Below, piece by piece: positions 1-8,432 of a stretch of 64,000 nucleotides of DNA; within the stretch, counting starts at the first letter, position 1, and every line of letters begins with the position of its first letter. A program made the translations under genes and the position numbers. Location: positions 84,333 through 148,332 of the forward strand of contig CALEVZ010000014.1 in assembly GCA_937924755.1 (NCBI GenBank), written 5' to 3'. The stretch is from an uncultured bacterium. Its GTDB lineage: Bacteria; Acidobacteriota; Thermoanaerobaculia; Thermoanaerobaculales; Thermoanaerobaculaceae. The notes under the pieces were generated by a model. The model did not search any database, had not been told where the DNA came from, and saw only the letters and a list, made by a program, of their open reading frames with translations.

Positions 1-905
1 GAAATTCGCACCTTTACCGTCGCCTTCTGGCGATCCGCCGAGGGGATCACGGTGCGCACCGCGGCCGGCAGCCGCCAGTCCGGGTAGGCGTCCAGGGTGG
101 CCTCCACCCGCTGGCCGGGCACCACCCGGGCGATGTACGACTCGTTGACGTCCACCTCGATTTCCAGCGACGTCATGTCGACGATGGTGGTGATCCCGGT
201 GCGGGTGAACGATCCCCCGGCCGACACCGGCGAGACCATCTCCCCCGGTTGCGCGTCCTTGGACACCGCGATGCCCGCGAAGGGGGCGCGGATCGTGCAG
301 TTCTCCAGATCCTGCTGCAGCACCTCGACCTGCGCCCTGGCCGCGCGCACCCGCTCGCGGGCCAGGGCGATCTGCGCTTCCAGACTCTCGGTCAGCGTGC
401 GCGCCGCATCCGCCGCCTGCTCCGTGCCGACCCCTTCCGCCAGCAGGGCGAGGGCGCGCACCTGCTCGCGGCGGGCGTTCTCCAGGCGCACCTCGAAGTC
501 CGCCAGACCCGCCTGCGCCACCGCCACCTCGGCCGCGGCGGCGGCCAGGCGCCGCCTGGCGTCCGAGTCGTCGAGCCGCGCCAGCACCTGTCCGGCCTCC
601 ACCGCCATCCCTTCGTCCACCAGCACCTCGGTCACCCGGCCGGTGATCTTCGCCGCCACCGTGGCGCGCAGGCGCGGCGTCACGTACCCGGAGGCGTTCA
701 GCACCGGAGCCGACCCCGCCGGCCCCGCCGCCTGCGCCGCCGCGACCTCCACCGTCATGGGTCGGCGCATCCCCAGCCACGCGGCGGCGAGCCCGACCAG
801 CAGCACCCCCGGCGCCACCCACAGGAGCCACGGCCGCCGCGACGGCCCCTCCGACGCCCTGGCGCTCGGGTCGATCCGCAGGGCACCGATCTCAGGTTTG
901 CCCAT
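1..905 (-). CDS. HlyD/MacA-type periplasmic adaptor (membrane fusion protein), partial
   Basis: The frame runs off the left edge, so the C-terminus is missing (about 301 residues visible). The start is ATG at 905. A basic N-terminus is followed by one membrane anchor (about residues 26-45), a biotinyl-lipoyl-like half motif (TGRVTEVLVDEGMAVEAGQV), a long alpha-helical hairpin (about 105-190) and the second lipoyl half (CTIRAPFAGIAVSKDAQPGE). The later stretch VDVNESYIARVVPGQRVEA resembles adaptors that partner MacB/LolE-type ABC permeases rather than RND pumps; that pairing is inference, since the partner genes lie outside the window. It would bridge an inner-membrane exporter to an outer-membrane TolC-like channel. 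It is distinct from the RND adaptor at about 15 kb. Confidence 0.85.
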   Translation of the reverse strand, partial: MGKPEIGALRIDPSARASEGPSRRPWLLWVAPGVLLVGLAAAWLGMRRPMTVEVAAAQAAGPAGSAPVLNASGYVTPRLRATVAAKITGRVTEVLVDEGMAVEAGQVLARLDDSDARRRLAAAAAEVAVAQAGLADFEVRLENARREQVRALALLAEGVGTEQAADAARTLTESLEAQIALARERVRAARAQVEVLQQDLENCTIRAPFAGIAVSKDAQPGEMVSPVSAGGSFTRTGITTIVDMTSLEIEVDVNESYIARVVPGQRVEATLDAYPDWRLPAAVRTVIPSADRQKATVKVRI

Positions 906-1257
906 GCCACCTCTCCCTGATGCGTGCCTACGCACACGCGCCGGCAAAGTTTCCCCGGCCGCCCGTGAAGTTGACGTGAAGTCTCATTCGTCCCGGAGAG
1001 CCGCTCCCACCCCTCCCCACCGCCAATTGGAGGCCACGAGAACGCCCCAAGCTTTGCGGCCGGCGGCCGGCTCGGCGGGCCTCGCCGCACGCCTGCTCGA
1101 CGACGGAAGCCCCTCCACGTTTCTCCCGATTCACCTTCATGGCGGATTCTGCTCGCAGACTTCTGTGCTTCCGGCTTGGCATTGCATGCTGGCGACGCAT
1201 ATTCCGTTCGGTGCCCCGCAACATTTATAAGATGTGCACTAGCCCTTGTTCGTAGAC
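906..1257. other. Intergenic region without a convincing gene
   Basis: 352 bases between the adaptor gene and the insertion-sequence debris. It presumably holds the adaptor promoter on the minus strand. A 98-residue minus-strand open frame (928-1224) starts here, but it is Arg/Gly-rich with no recognisable motif, so it is not called. Base composition becomes less GC-rich towards 1200-1260, as expected at an IS junction. Confidence 0.5.
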
Positions 1258-1322
1258 GTTTGACCGTTCTGTTGCACTCCCCGGTCAGAAAGTTGACCAT
1301 CCAACGTTCGGAACGTTGACCA
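1258..1322 (+). repeat. Short direct repeats resembling an IS21-type left end
   Basis: GTTGACCA occurs twice as an exact octamer (1292-1299 and 1315-1322), and a related GTTTGACCG lies at 1258-1266. They sit about 55-120 bases upstream of an istA-like reading frame. IS21-family ends carry several short repeats bound by IstA at this place, so the arrangement fits a surviving left end. The outer boundary and any target duplication cannot be recognised. Confidence 0.45.
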
Positions 1323-1376
1323 CCCTCGGCAGAGGTCCGGCAGCTTGGCGCGTAGCGGCAAGCGACCGGAGAAACG

Positions 1377-1565
1377 ATGCTGAGGATGGATCGCGTACAC
1401 GTCATTCGGCACAAGGTGTTGATGGAGGGGTTCTCGATCCGGAGATTGGCGCGGCAGCCGGGAGTGAGCCGACAGGTGGTGCGCAGCCACCTCGCGACCT
1501 CGCAGCCGGTCCGGCGGGAGACCGGCCCGCGGCCGAGGCCGGTGCTGGCGCGGATTGCGAGGCGC
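1377..1565 (+). pseudogene. istA: IS21-family transposase IstA, N-terminal remnant
   Basis: The translation begins MLRMDRVHVIRHKVLMEG and continues with SIRRLARQPGVSRQVVRSHL, a helix-turn-helix typical of the IstA N-terminus, then an Arg/Pro-rich linker (PVRRETGPRPRPVL). Real IstA is about 400-500 residues with a DDE domain; only about 62 residues remain before the frame runs into unrelated sequence at about 1566. No istB is present. This is a dead fragment left by recombination. The ATG at 1377 sits just behind the repeat cluster, as in intact elements. Confidence 0.7.
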
Positions 1566-1574
1566 ATATCCGCA

Positions 1575-1672
1575 ATCGCGCAGGCGATGGAGTTCGCCCG
1601 GGAGGGGAAATTGATGTACCACTGCCCGCCGGCCTTTCGCTTGATGAGCTGGACCTTGGTTGGGTAACCCAT
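1575..1672 (-). pseudogene. Fragment of a second transposon-associated protein
   Basis: From ATG 1672 the minus strand reads MGYPTKVQLIKRKAGGQWYI then NFPS, matching from memory the N-terminus of a short protein carried with IS4/IS1634-like transposases (usual form: VQLIxRK..EQWYINFPSAIAQAMEF). After NFPS the minus frame diverges. The expected continuation AIAQAMEFAREG is instead readable on the plus strand at 1575-1610. That points to a micro-inversion of about 35-40 bases at the breakpoint. The piece abuts the istA remnant, so two mobile elements were joined here. The match rests on recall of the family, not a search. Confidence 0.5.
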
Positions 1673-1800
1673 GAAGCACCTCGGCGCTCTAGTCTTCCAA
1701 CTAGAGACCGTAGAACACAAGGTGTGTCCAGCCCAGCGCCATCTCCTCTCCCCAGCTCTCCACAATGCCTGTGTTCATCCAGCCAAGAGCCAAACACGAG

Positions 1801-1827
1801 GGACAGGCAGGAGTGCCTGTTCTCCCG
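1801..1827. repeat. Palindromic dispersed repeat, copy 1
   Basis: GGACAGGCAGGAGTGCCTGT at 1801-1820 contains the inverted arms ACAGGCA/TGCCTGT around a short GGAG loop. A second copy, differing at 2 of 27 positions, lies at 43401-43427. Both copies are intergenic, which suggests a REP/MITE-like family scattered in the genome. Confidence 0.6.
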
Positions 1828-1927
1828 AGGCAGCGGTGTCCGTGCCCAAGCCGGCGTGGGGTGAGTTCTAGAGTGTCTCCGGGTGCGGGGTGGGCTTTGC
1901 TATCCTCTGTGGCCGCGAGGGAAGGCC

Positions 1928-2173
1928 GTGCGCTGTCCCCAGTGCGACTCCACCCGCATGCGCCGCTCGCGGTCCCGCAATCGGCGGGAACGCCGCATCC
2001 GCTTCTTCCTGCCGGTGCGCTACTACCGCTGCCACGAGTGTAACTGCCGGGTGCCGCGCCTCACCGCCCGGGCGCTGGGCGAAGCGGTCGGCCGCTACGC
2101 CCTTCTCATCGTCGGCGCCGTGCTGCTGTGGCGAGCCTTCCGCTTCGTGTTTTCATTCCTCTTGGGCTATTGA
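1928..2173 (+). CDS. Small zinc-ribbon membrane protein
   Basis: 81 residues from GTG 1928, chosen because GAGGGAAG lies just upstream; an ATG at 1883 would add an Arg/Gly-rich tail without support. The N-terminus has a zinc ribbon: CPQC at residues 3-6 and CHEC (with a further Cys two residues on) at about 35-40, separated by a very basic stretch (about ten Arg in residues 10-25). The C-terminal 30 residues form one hydrophobic helix (YALLIVGAVLLWRAFRFVFS). The likely topology is a cytoplasmic zinc ribbon tethered to the inner membrane. No specific family is recognised and no function is assigned. Confidence 0.6.
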   Translation: MRCPQCDSTRMRRSRSRNRRERRIRFFLPVRYYRCHECNCRVPRLTARALGEAVGRYALLIVGAVLLWRAFRFVFSFLLGY

Positions 2174-2245
2174 CGCGGGCCGCGCCGCTGAGGCAGGGCC
2201 AGGTGAGATGGAATGGAACTGGGGATCAGTGAAAGGACACTCAAT

Positions 2246-2467
2246 GTGACCAAACCCACAGGGAGATTCGCGCGCAAGGGTGACTTCCCCCCTCGCATCG
2301 TCGGCGAGGAGGCGGTGCTGGTACCGGGTCACGGCGGCGGCGACGAGGACTCCATCTACACGCTCAACGACGTCGGCGCCGCCATCTGGAAACTCATCGA
2401 GCCCCACCGCGACGCCCCCGGGATCGGCCGCCCGTCCCGCACACCACGCACTGCACGAGCCCAGTAG
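2246..2467 (+). pseudogene. Truncated PqqD-like peptide chaperone
   Basis: From GTG 2246 (AAAGGA 8 bases upstream) the first ~46 residues are a good PqqD/RRE N-terminal half: RIVGEEAVLVP, then IYTLNDVGAAIWKLIE. PqqD-family proteins are about 90 residues and continue with an acidic helical half that binds the radical SAM partner. Here the frame passes into a Pro/Arg-rich tail (GIGRPSRTPRTARAQ) and stops, so the C-terminal half has been lost or replaced. No precursor peptide or radical SAM maturase is adjacent. It may be the leftover of a RiPP cluster cut by the same events that left IS fragments nearby. Confidence 0.6.
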
Positions 2468-2652
2468 CATCCGCACCCACCATCCGAAGCGGCTCAGATC
2501 CTCCCACCACGAGGAACCCTCCCCAATCCCCGCCGTCGGCACCTCAGCATCACCTTGACCCCGCCTCTTTCGAGCCCCAACCTCGTCTCGGTAAAAATAA
2601 ATTCTTATCCGTCCCCAGCGCCGTGCGCCGGACCGCGTTGCCTCCAGGCCTT

Positions 2653-4857
2653 CTAGATTCCCTCGCCGTCCACCGCCGTCGGGCGCTGCAGGGTGGCGAG
2701 CAACGCCGGCGTCGGCTCGGGAACCGCGAGTTCGCCGGCGGCGCGGCGCCGTTCCACCTCGCGAGCGATTTCCTCGGCTTTGCCGGCGTCGAGGCCGCCG
2801 TCCCGGCCCAGGTAGAGGGTCTGCGATGGGAAGGCGAACGAGGACCCCGAGGCCTCGACGATGCGCATGATGGCCAAGTTCAACTCCTCGGCGATGGCGG
2901 TGAATTCCACGAAGTCCTGGGTCATCACCCACGCCACCACCTCGATGTCCAGGGAATACGCGCCAAACCCTCGAAAGCGCACCCGCTGGGCGCTTTGGAA
3001 CACTCGGGGGTGGGTCAGCAGCAGCTTGCGGGTTTCGTCGATGATGAACACTAGCTGATCGGGGGTGGTGCCGTACACCACGCCAAGGACGGGGTTGTAG
3101 AGCATGCGATCACGGGCGGTGAGGTTGGTGACTCGTTCGTTGGCGACGGCGCCGTTGGGGATGGTGACCAGGGTTCGCTGCAGGGTTCGCAGGCGAGTGG
3201 AGCGAAGGCCAACGTCCTCCACTGTGCCGGTGATGTCCCCGATGGTAATGAAATCCCCCACCTTGAACGGCCGATCTCCGGCGATGGCCACGGCGCCGAA
3301 GAGATTTTCGATGGTCTTCTGGGCGGCGAAGGCGATGGCCAACCCGCCCAGGCCCAGACCAGCCACCAAGGCCATCACGTTGACGCCCACGGTGTCCAAC
3401 GCCGCCAGCGCCGCCAGGAGGACCACCAAAGTTTTCAATACCTTGGTGAGGATGGGGATGAAGCCCAGGGCGAGGGAATTCACCTCCCCGGCGGCGCGGC
3501 GCATCTGCGCGGTGATAGCATCCACGGTACGAAACAGCAGCCAGGCCAGTCCCACCAGCACCAGCAAGCGAAAGAGGGTGTGGGTGACGCGAAAGCTTGC
3601 CGGATCCAGGCCCACCCACGGCGCGGCGAGGGACAACCAGCTCCCCCACAGCACGATCCCCAGTGGTCCGTCGAGGGTGTGCACCGCCACGTCGTCCCAG
3701 GTCGACTCCGTGCGCCGGGCGAGGGCGCGCAGAATCGCCACGGCCCAGTGGCCGACGGCACGGCCCACCACCCACCCCACCCCCACGATGAGGACCAGGG
3801 CGCACCATTGCCACAGCTGCAGCCCCGCGAAGGTCACGGCGAAAAAAACGACGGGTAGGTGATCGCCAATCAGCGAGTAGCCGTAGGAGCGGTAAAGGGC
3901 GGGGATTTCGGCCACGGTGTCGGCGGAGAAGGTCCAGATCATCCCCAGCTCCGAGTCGACTCGCCGCTGCAGGGTGAGCTCCACCTCCCTACCCCGCACC
4001 GGAACGGCGGCCAGCAGTTCGCGATCGTCGGCCACCCCTTGCTCCGGTGCCCCCGCCGGGTCGTTGGAGAGTTTCGAGGATCGAACCCACCCCTGACGCA
4101 CCAGCATCAGCATCAACCGGCGCGCCAACAGCTGCCCCACACGCGCCTGCTGCTCCGAAGGTAGCTCGCTGAGGTCCAGGAAATGAGCCGCGGCGGCAAA
4201 GTCGCCGCGGCGCGCCAGCGCCAGAAACCCGTTGACCGCCTCGCGGGGGCTGCCCCGCTTGAGCCCCGCTGGAGGCGGGCCTAGGCCCTCGTTCAACGGC
4301 CCTTGCTCCTGGATAGACTTCCCTTCGACCACCACCGAGTACCAGAAGGGGATCGAGGACACCGTCCGACGGGTCACCAGCCACGCCACTTCGCCGGAAG
4401 ACAGGTCCCGGGTGCGGCGCAGCCACACCTCACCGGCCACGCCACCCCGTTGGAAATGGGCCGCCACCACGGCGTTGCCACCCTCCCCGTCGGCCCCGGA
4501 GGGTTGTCCCAGCGCGCCGGCGGAGATCCGCTCCACTCCCCGTGCCGAGAGGAGGCGGCAGAGCTTTGCCGCCAGCTCTTTACCCAGCTCCTGTTGATCC
4601 GCCACCCGGATTTCGGTGAGGTCGAGCAGGTGGGCGGCCGGGACGTAGCGCTGCTCGGCGCACAGTTGCAGTAGCGATTGCCATGCCCCGGCGGCGGTAG
4701 CGCGGACGACACCAGCAGGAGGGGCCGGCAAACCGGGGTTGATGGCCTCGCGTTCGGCCACCTCCAAGACGTCCCCTCCCCCCCCCGTTGCGCTCACCCC
4801 TTGGGCGACACACGCCGCCACCGCGACGACGACCAATACTCCCCCTCGTAGAACCAT
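2653..4857 (-). CDS. MscS-family mechanosensitive channel with large periplasmic N-terminus
   Basis: 734 residues. The start at ATG 4857 is preferred over the in-frame ATG at 4902: it follows GAGAGGGG and opens a signal peptide (VLVVVAVAACVAQGVSA). Two tandem related extracytoplasmic domains follow (about 55-165 and 185-300, each with A.HLLDL/A.HFLDL then an LLxRR helix), which looks like an internal duplication. Several membrane helices then lead to the MscS pore helix GLGLGGLAIAFAAQKTIEN at about residue 500 and the beta domain (GDRPFKVGDFITIGD). The channel would release solutes on hypo-osmotic shock. It is much larger than E. coli MscS (286 aa) and has its own N-terminal architecture. Divergent from cstA. 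Confidence 0.9.
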   Translation of the reverse strand: MVLRGGVLVVVAVAACVAQGVSATGGGGDVLEVAEREAINPGLPAPPAGVVRATAAGAWQSLLQLCAEQRYVPAAHLLDLTEIRVADQQELGKELAAKLCRLLSARGVERISAGALGQPSGADGEGGNAVVAAHFQRGGVAGEVWLRRTRDLSSGEVAWLVTRRTVSSIPFWYSVVVEGKSIQEQGPLNEGLGPPPAGLKRGSPREAVNGFLALARRGDFAAAAHFLDLSELPSEQQARVGQLLARRLMLMLVRQGWVRSSKLSNDPAGAPEQGVADDRELLAAVPVRGREVELTLQRRVDSELGMIWTFSADTVAEIPALYRSYGYSLIGDHLPVVFFAVTFAGLQLWQWCALVLIVGVGWVVGRAVGHWAVAILRALARRTESTWDDVAVHTLDGPLGIVLWGSWLSLAAPWVGLDPASFRVTHTLFRLLVLVGLAWLLFRTVDAITAQMRRAAGEVNSLALGFIPILTKVLKTLVVLLAALAALDTVGVNVMALVAGLGLGGLAIAFAAQKTIENLFGAVAIAGDRPFKVGDFITIGDITGTVEDVGLRSTRLRTLQRTLVTIPNGAVANERVTNLTARDRMLYNPVLGVVYGTTPDQLVFIIDETRKLLLTHPRVFQSAQRVRFRGFGAYSLDIEVVAWVMTQDFVEFTAIAEELNLAIMRIVEASGSSFAFPSQTLYLGRDGGLDAGKAEEIAREVERRRAAGELAVPEPTPALLATLQRPTAVDGEGI

Positions 4858-5030
4858 GGGCCAGCCCCTCTCGCGATCACCTGGCCACCACCGCGACTGC
4901 ACGGCGTGGCGGCCATCGGAATCCCAGGCGGAGAGCTTACTTGTCCCTCATGGCAGAATCGAGCCGGCATGAGAACCGGCAAACGGACGTCAACGTTGCG
5001 GGTGTAGACTTTTTGCGGAGGCGTTTCAAG

Positions 5031-6680
5031 ATGGTGGCGGCCATCGTCTTCTCGTCCCTGCTGATCCTTGCCCTTGGGTACGCGGTGTACGGGCGGTACC
5101 TCTCCCGCCGCCTGGGGGTGGACCCCGCCCGCCCGACCCCTGCGCACGCCAACCCGGACCGCCGCGATTACGTGCCCGCCCGCGCCCCGGTGTTGTTTGG
5201 CCATCATTTCAGCTCCATCGCCGGCGCCGGACCCATCGTCGGCCCGGTCATCGCCGCCACCGCCTTCGGGTGGCTGCCGGCGGTGCTGTGGATCGTTCTG
5301 GGTGCCGTCTTCGTCGGCGGAGTGCAGGACTTCTCCGCCCTGATGGCGTCCATCCGGCACCGAGCCCGCTCGGTGGCCGACATCGCCCGCCAGCATATCT
5401 CTCCCCTCGCCCACCGGCTCTTTCTGTTGTTCGTGTGGTTTGCCCTGGTGTACGTCATCGTGGTGTTCGTCGACCTCACCTCCTCGACTTTCGTGAGCGA
5501 CCCCGGAGTGGCTTCCTCCTCGCTGATATACGTCGGCCTGGCGGTCGTCTTCGGACTCCTCGTCTACCGCCGCGGCGCCCCTTTGGGCGTGGCCACCCTC
5601 GTCTTCGTGCCCCTGATCTTCCTGGGGATCTGGCTGGGACAGCAGTGGCCCGTTCCCCTCCCCCTCACCGATCCCAAACTCGGCTGGGACGTCGCACTCT
5701 TGCTGTACTGCCTGGTGGCCTCGGTGCTGCCGGTGTGGGCGCTGCTGCAGCCACGGGATTACCTCTCTTCGTTCCTGCTCTTCGGCGCCCTCGCCGGCTC
5801 CGTGGTGGGTCTGGCGTTGGGGGGCGGACGAACCCCCGCCGGGGTAGAGCCCCTGCCCGCTCTCGCCACGTTCTCGGATGCCTCCCTGGGGCTGCTCTTC
5901 CCAGCCATGTTCATCACCATTGCCTGTGGCGCCTGTTCGGGGTTCCACGCCATCGTCGCCTCAGGCACCACCGCCAAACAGCTTTCCTCCGAAAACCACG
6001 CCCGGCCGGTGGCCTACGGCGGCATGCTGCTCGAGGGGGTGCTCGCCCTGGTGGCGGTGGGGACGGTGGTGCTCATCGGCGCCCAGGCGGCCCGGGGGCA
6101 GGCGCCCACCTTCGTGTTCGCCCAGGGAATGGGGCACCTCCTCGGTGCCCTGGGCATCCCGGCCTCCCTGGGGACCCACTTCGGAGCGCTGGCTATCTCC
6201 ACCTTTCTGCTCACCACCTTGGACACGTGCACCCGGCTGGCCCGCTATGTGCTGGAGGAGCTCTTCTCCCTGCAGCGCTCGCTCCTCTCCACCACCGTCC
6301 TGGCCACCCTGGCCAGCCTGGCGCTGCCGGCCGTGCTCACCCAGATGACCATGCACCTGCCCGACGGCACGCCCGCTCCGGTGTGGCGGGTGATCTGGCC
6401 CATCTTTGGCGCCACCAATCAATTGTTGGGGGCGCTGGCGATGCTCGTGGTGACCGTCTGGCTGCGCAACGAGGGGCGCCGCCACGCTTTCGTCGCTTTC
6501 CCCATGCTGTTCATGTTCGGGGTGACCATGGTGGCCCTGGGGCAACTGGTGCTACGCTACGGCGTCTTCACCCTCATCGGTGGCATTGCCGCGGGCCTGT
6601 TCGTGCTGGCGGTCATCCTGGCGGTGGAGGCCGGTCGCCGCGTCTTCGCCGCCGTCGCCCCTCTCGCGGAGCGCGCCTAG
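5031..6680 (+). CDS. cstA: Carbon starvation protein A family pyruvate/peptide transporter
   Basis: 549 residues from ATG 5031 (GCGGAGGCG about 9 bases upstream; earlier starts lie in the divergent promoter region). The signature HHFSSIAGAGPIVGPVIAA at about residues 57-75 and VGGVQDFSALMASIRHRARS are characteristic of CstA. About 14-16 hydrophobic helices follow, including TNQLLGALAMLVVTVWL. It is shorter than E. coli CstA (about 700) and resembles the compact form common outside Enterobacteria. The family imports pyruvate or small peptides when carbon is scarce. The stop overlaps the convergent queE stop by four bases (6677-6680). Confidence 0.92.
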   Translation: MVAAIVFSSLLILALGYAVYGRYLSRRLGVDPARPTPAHANPDRRDYVPARAPVLFGHHFSSIAGAGPIVGPVIAATAFGWLPAVLWIVLGAVFVGGVQDFSALMASIRHRARSVADIARQHISPLAHRLFLLFVWFALVYVIVVFVDLTSSTFVSDPGVASSSLIYVGLAVVFGLLVYRRGAPLGVATLVFVPLIFLGIWLGQQWPVPLPLTDPKLGWDVALLLYCLVASVLPVWALLQPRDYLSSFLLFGALAGSVVGLALGGGRTPAGVEPLPALATFSDASLGLLFPAMFITIACGACSGFHAIVASGTTAKQLSSENHARPVAYGGMLLEGVLALVAVGTVVLIGAQAARGQAPTFVFAQGMGHLLGALGIPASLGTHFGALAISTFLLTTLDTCTRLARYVLEELFSLQRSLLSTTVLATLASLALPAVLTQMTMHLPDGTPAPVWRVIWPIFGATNQLLGALAMLVVTVWLRNEGRRHAFVAFPMLFMFGVTMVALGQLVLRYGVFTLIGGIAAGLFVLAVILAVEAGRRVFAAVAPLAERA

Positions 6681-7369
6681 ACCCCTTTTCCCCCCCCGAA
6701 AAGATCCAGGTGCAGGCGCGGCGAGTATCGAAAGCCATGCCCGAGGCAGAGGGCCGCCACCGCCGGCGCCCGCGTCGCCACCTCGGCGGCGCTGCGCCCC
6801 TCGGGCATCAGCAGGACCCGATTCCTGGCGGCGCCCAGCTCGGCCACCAGCGCCTCGATCTCCGGCAGGTCGTCGGCTGCGCGGACGACGAACTTGAGCT
6901 GGTACTCTTGGTGGGCGCGCAGCAGCGCCTCGAGCGCCGTACGATCCTGCCGTCGTCGCTCGTGGCGCTGCCGCCACGGCCCCGGCGGCGTGGAGTTGGA
7001 GGTCTTGGGGGAAATCGACAACAAGTCGCAGGTGAACTCCGGCGCCACCGTCCCCGCCGTCTCCACCGTCAGGTGATGACCCTGCCCAGCCAGGGCAGCG
7101 GTGAGGGCGCCGATCTCCCGTTGCAGCAACGGCTCCCCACCCGTGATTACCACGTGCCGCACCCCGGCCCGGTGGGCGGCGGCACAAAGCTCATCGACGC
7201 TGCGCCGTTGCCCCTCCGGCCTCCAGGAGGTGTAGGGAGTATCACACCAGCTGCAACGCAAATTGCATCCGGAGGTGCGGATGAAGAACGAAGGGGTGCC
7301 GGCCAGCACCCCCTCCCCCTGGAGGGAGACGAAGAGTTCGGCGACCAACACGGCCGGCAGTATAGCCAC
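6677..7369 (-). CDS. queE: 7-carboxy-7-deazaguanine synthase (radical SAM)
   Basis: About 230 residues. The start is uncertain: GTG 7369 is the most plausible, since the frame stays open to 7555 but runs into the divergent ctaB. The N-terminus has SLQGEGVLAGTPSFFIRTSG, then the radical SAM cluster CNLRCSWCD, followed by TGGEPLLQ (SAM binding) and VETAGT. The C-terminus is typical for QueE, including QLKFVV and RVLLMPEG. It makes 7-carboxy-7-deazaguanine from carboxytetrahydropterin for queuosine or deazapurine biosynthesis. No other queuosine gene is adjacent. It shares a short divergent intergenic space with ctaB. Confidence 0.92.
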   Translation of the reverse strand: MAILPAVLVAELFVSLQGEGVLAGTPSFFIRTSGCNLRCSWCDTPYTSWRPEGQRRSVDELCAAAHRAGVRHVVITGGEPLLQREIGALTAALAGQGHHLTVETAGTVAPEFTCDLLSISPKTSNSTPPGPWRQRHERRRQDRTALEALLRAHQEYQLKFVVRAADDLPEIEALVAELGAARNRVLLMPEGRSAAEVATRAPAVAALCLGHGFRYSPRLHLDLFGGGKGV

Positions 7370-7424
7370 GGGCGGGAATGCCGTTCCGCCACCTCCCGTT
7401 TGCCGCCTCGAAAGGTAGCGTTTG

Positions 7425-8432
7425 GTGAGTTCCGCACTTCTCCCCTCTACCCCCCCGTCGGCCGACGCGGGGCACAGCTTTACTCGCCAGTTCTCCCTCC
7501 CACAGGCTCTCGCCGATCTCTTCAAAGTGCGGCTGGTCACCCTCGTCGTGCTCACCGCCGCGGCCGGCTACCTGCTGGGAGCCAGAGCCCAGTGGCAGCC
7601 GGGGCTTTTGCTGTGGACGGTCGTGGGCACGGCGCTGGCCGCCGCCGGCGCCATGGCCCTCAACCAGCGTCTAGAGATGCATCGGGATGCCCGCATGGAG
7701 CGCACCCGCTCTCGCCCCCTGCCCGCCGGTCTGCTCCGACCCGCGACGGCGACGGTTCTGGGCATCGCTGCGGCGGCGCTGGGAGTGCTCACCTTGGCGC
7801 TGGGGAGTGGACCGCTCCCCGCCCTGCTCGCCACCGCGGTGGTGCTCCTGTACACTCTGGTCTACACACCGCTGAAAGTGCGTACCTCGGCCAACACCCT
7901 GGTGGGGGCGGTGTGCGGCGCCATCCCGCCGATGATCGGCTGGGCGACCGCCCGGGATGACCTCGGTCTGGGGGCCTGGTTACTCTTCGCGGTGCTGTTC
8001 CTCTGGCAGGTGCCGCACTTCCTGGCCCTCGCCTGGATGTACCGTGGCGACTACGCGCGGGGCGGCTTCCGCATGCTCCCCGCCGACGACCCCGAAGGTC
8101 ACCTGACCGGTATGGCAGCGGTGCTGCACACGGCGGCGCTGGCCCCCATTCCGCTCCTGGCGACGCTGCACGGGTTGGCCGGATGGATCAGCGCCGCCGG
8201 GGGCGTCCTGCTAACCTGCTGGCTCCTCTGGATGGCCATGGGCATGGCCCGGCGCCGGACGGAAGCCTCGGCCCGACGCCTCTTCCTCTCCACCCTGGCG
8301 TTTCTGCCGTTGACCCTGGGCCTCATGCTGGCGGATTCGGGGCGGGGGCGCCCGATTCCCGCAACCATGGCCTCGCTCTCCGCCGCCACTGTCGACGCCA
8401 GTACACCCACCGCCAACCTTGGGAACCCGTGA
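7425..8432 (+). CDS. ctaB: Protoheme IX farnesyltransferase (heme O synthase)
   Basis: 335 residues from GTG 7425, with AAAGG nine bases upstream. UbiA-superfamily prenyltransferase with about nine membrane helices. Motif I reads NQRLEMHRDARMERTRSRPL, matching the Asp-rich CtaB motif with its MxRTxxRPLPAG tail. YTPLKVRTSANTLVGAVCGA, PPMIGW and WQVPHFLALAW are CtaB hallmarks. It converts heme B to heme O, needed by heme-copper oxidases that accept electrons downstream of complexes such as the alternative complex III at 30-38 kb. The stop overlaps the next gene (GTGA). Confidence 0.93.
   Translation: MSSALLPSTPPSADAGHSFTRQFSLPQALADLFKVRLVTLVVLTAAAGYLLGARAQWQPGLLLWTVVGTALAAAGAMALNQRLEMHRDARMERTRSRPLPAGLLRPATATVLGIAAAALGVLTLALGSGPLPALLATAVVLLYTLVYTPLKVRTSANTLVGAVCGAIPPMIGWATARDDLGLGAWLLFAVLFLWQVPHFLALAWMYRGDYARGGFRMLPADDPEGHLTGMAAVLHTAALAPIPLLATLHGLAGWISAAGGVLLTCWLLWMAMGMARRRTEASARRLFLSTLAFLPLTLGLMLADSGRGRPIPATMASLSAATVDASTPTANLGNP

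Noticed and set aside
928..1224. 98-residue minus-strand frame before the IS debris
   Set aside because: No motif, poor start, biased composition.
6681..6710. Terminator between cstA and queE
   Set aside because: C-run and short T-run present, but no stem; the two stop codons overlap, leaving no room.
5270..7960. 896-residue plus-strand frame across cstA, queE and ctaB
   Set aside because: Arg/Gly/Pro-rich frame crossing three real genes; typical high-GC artefact.
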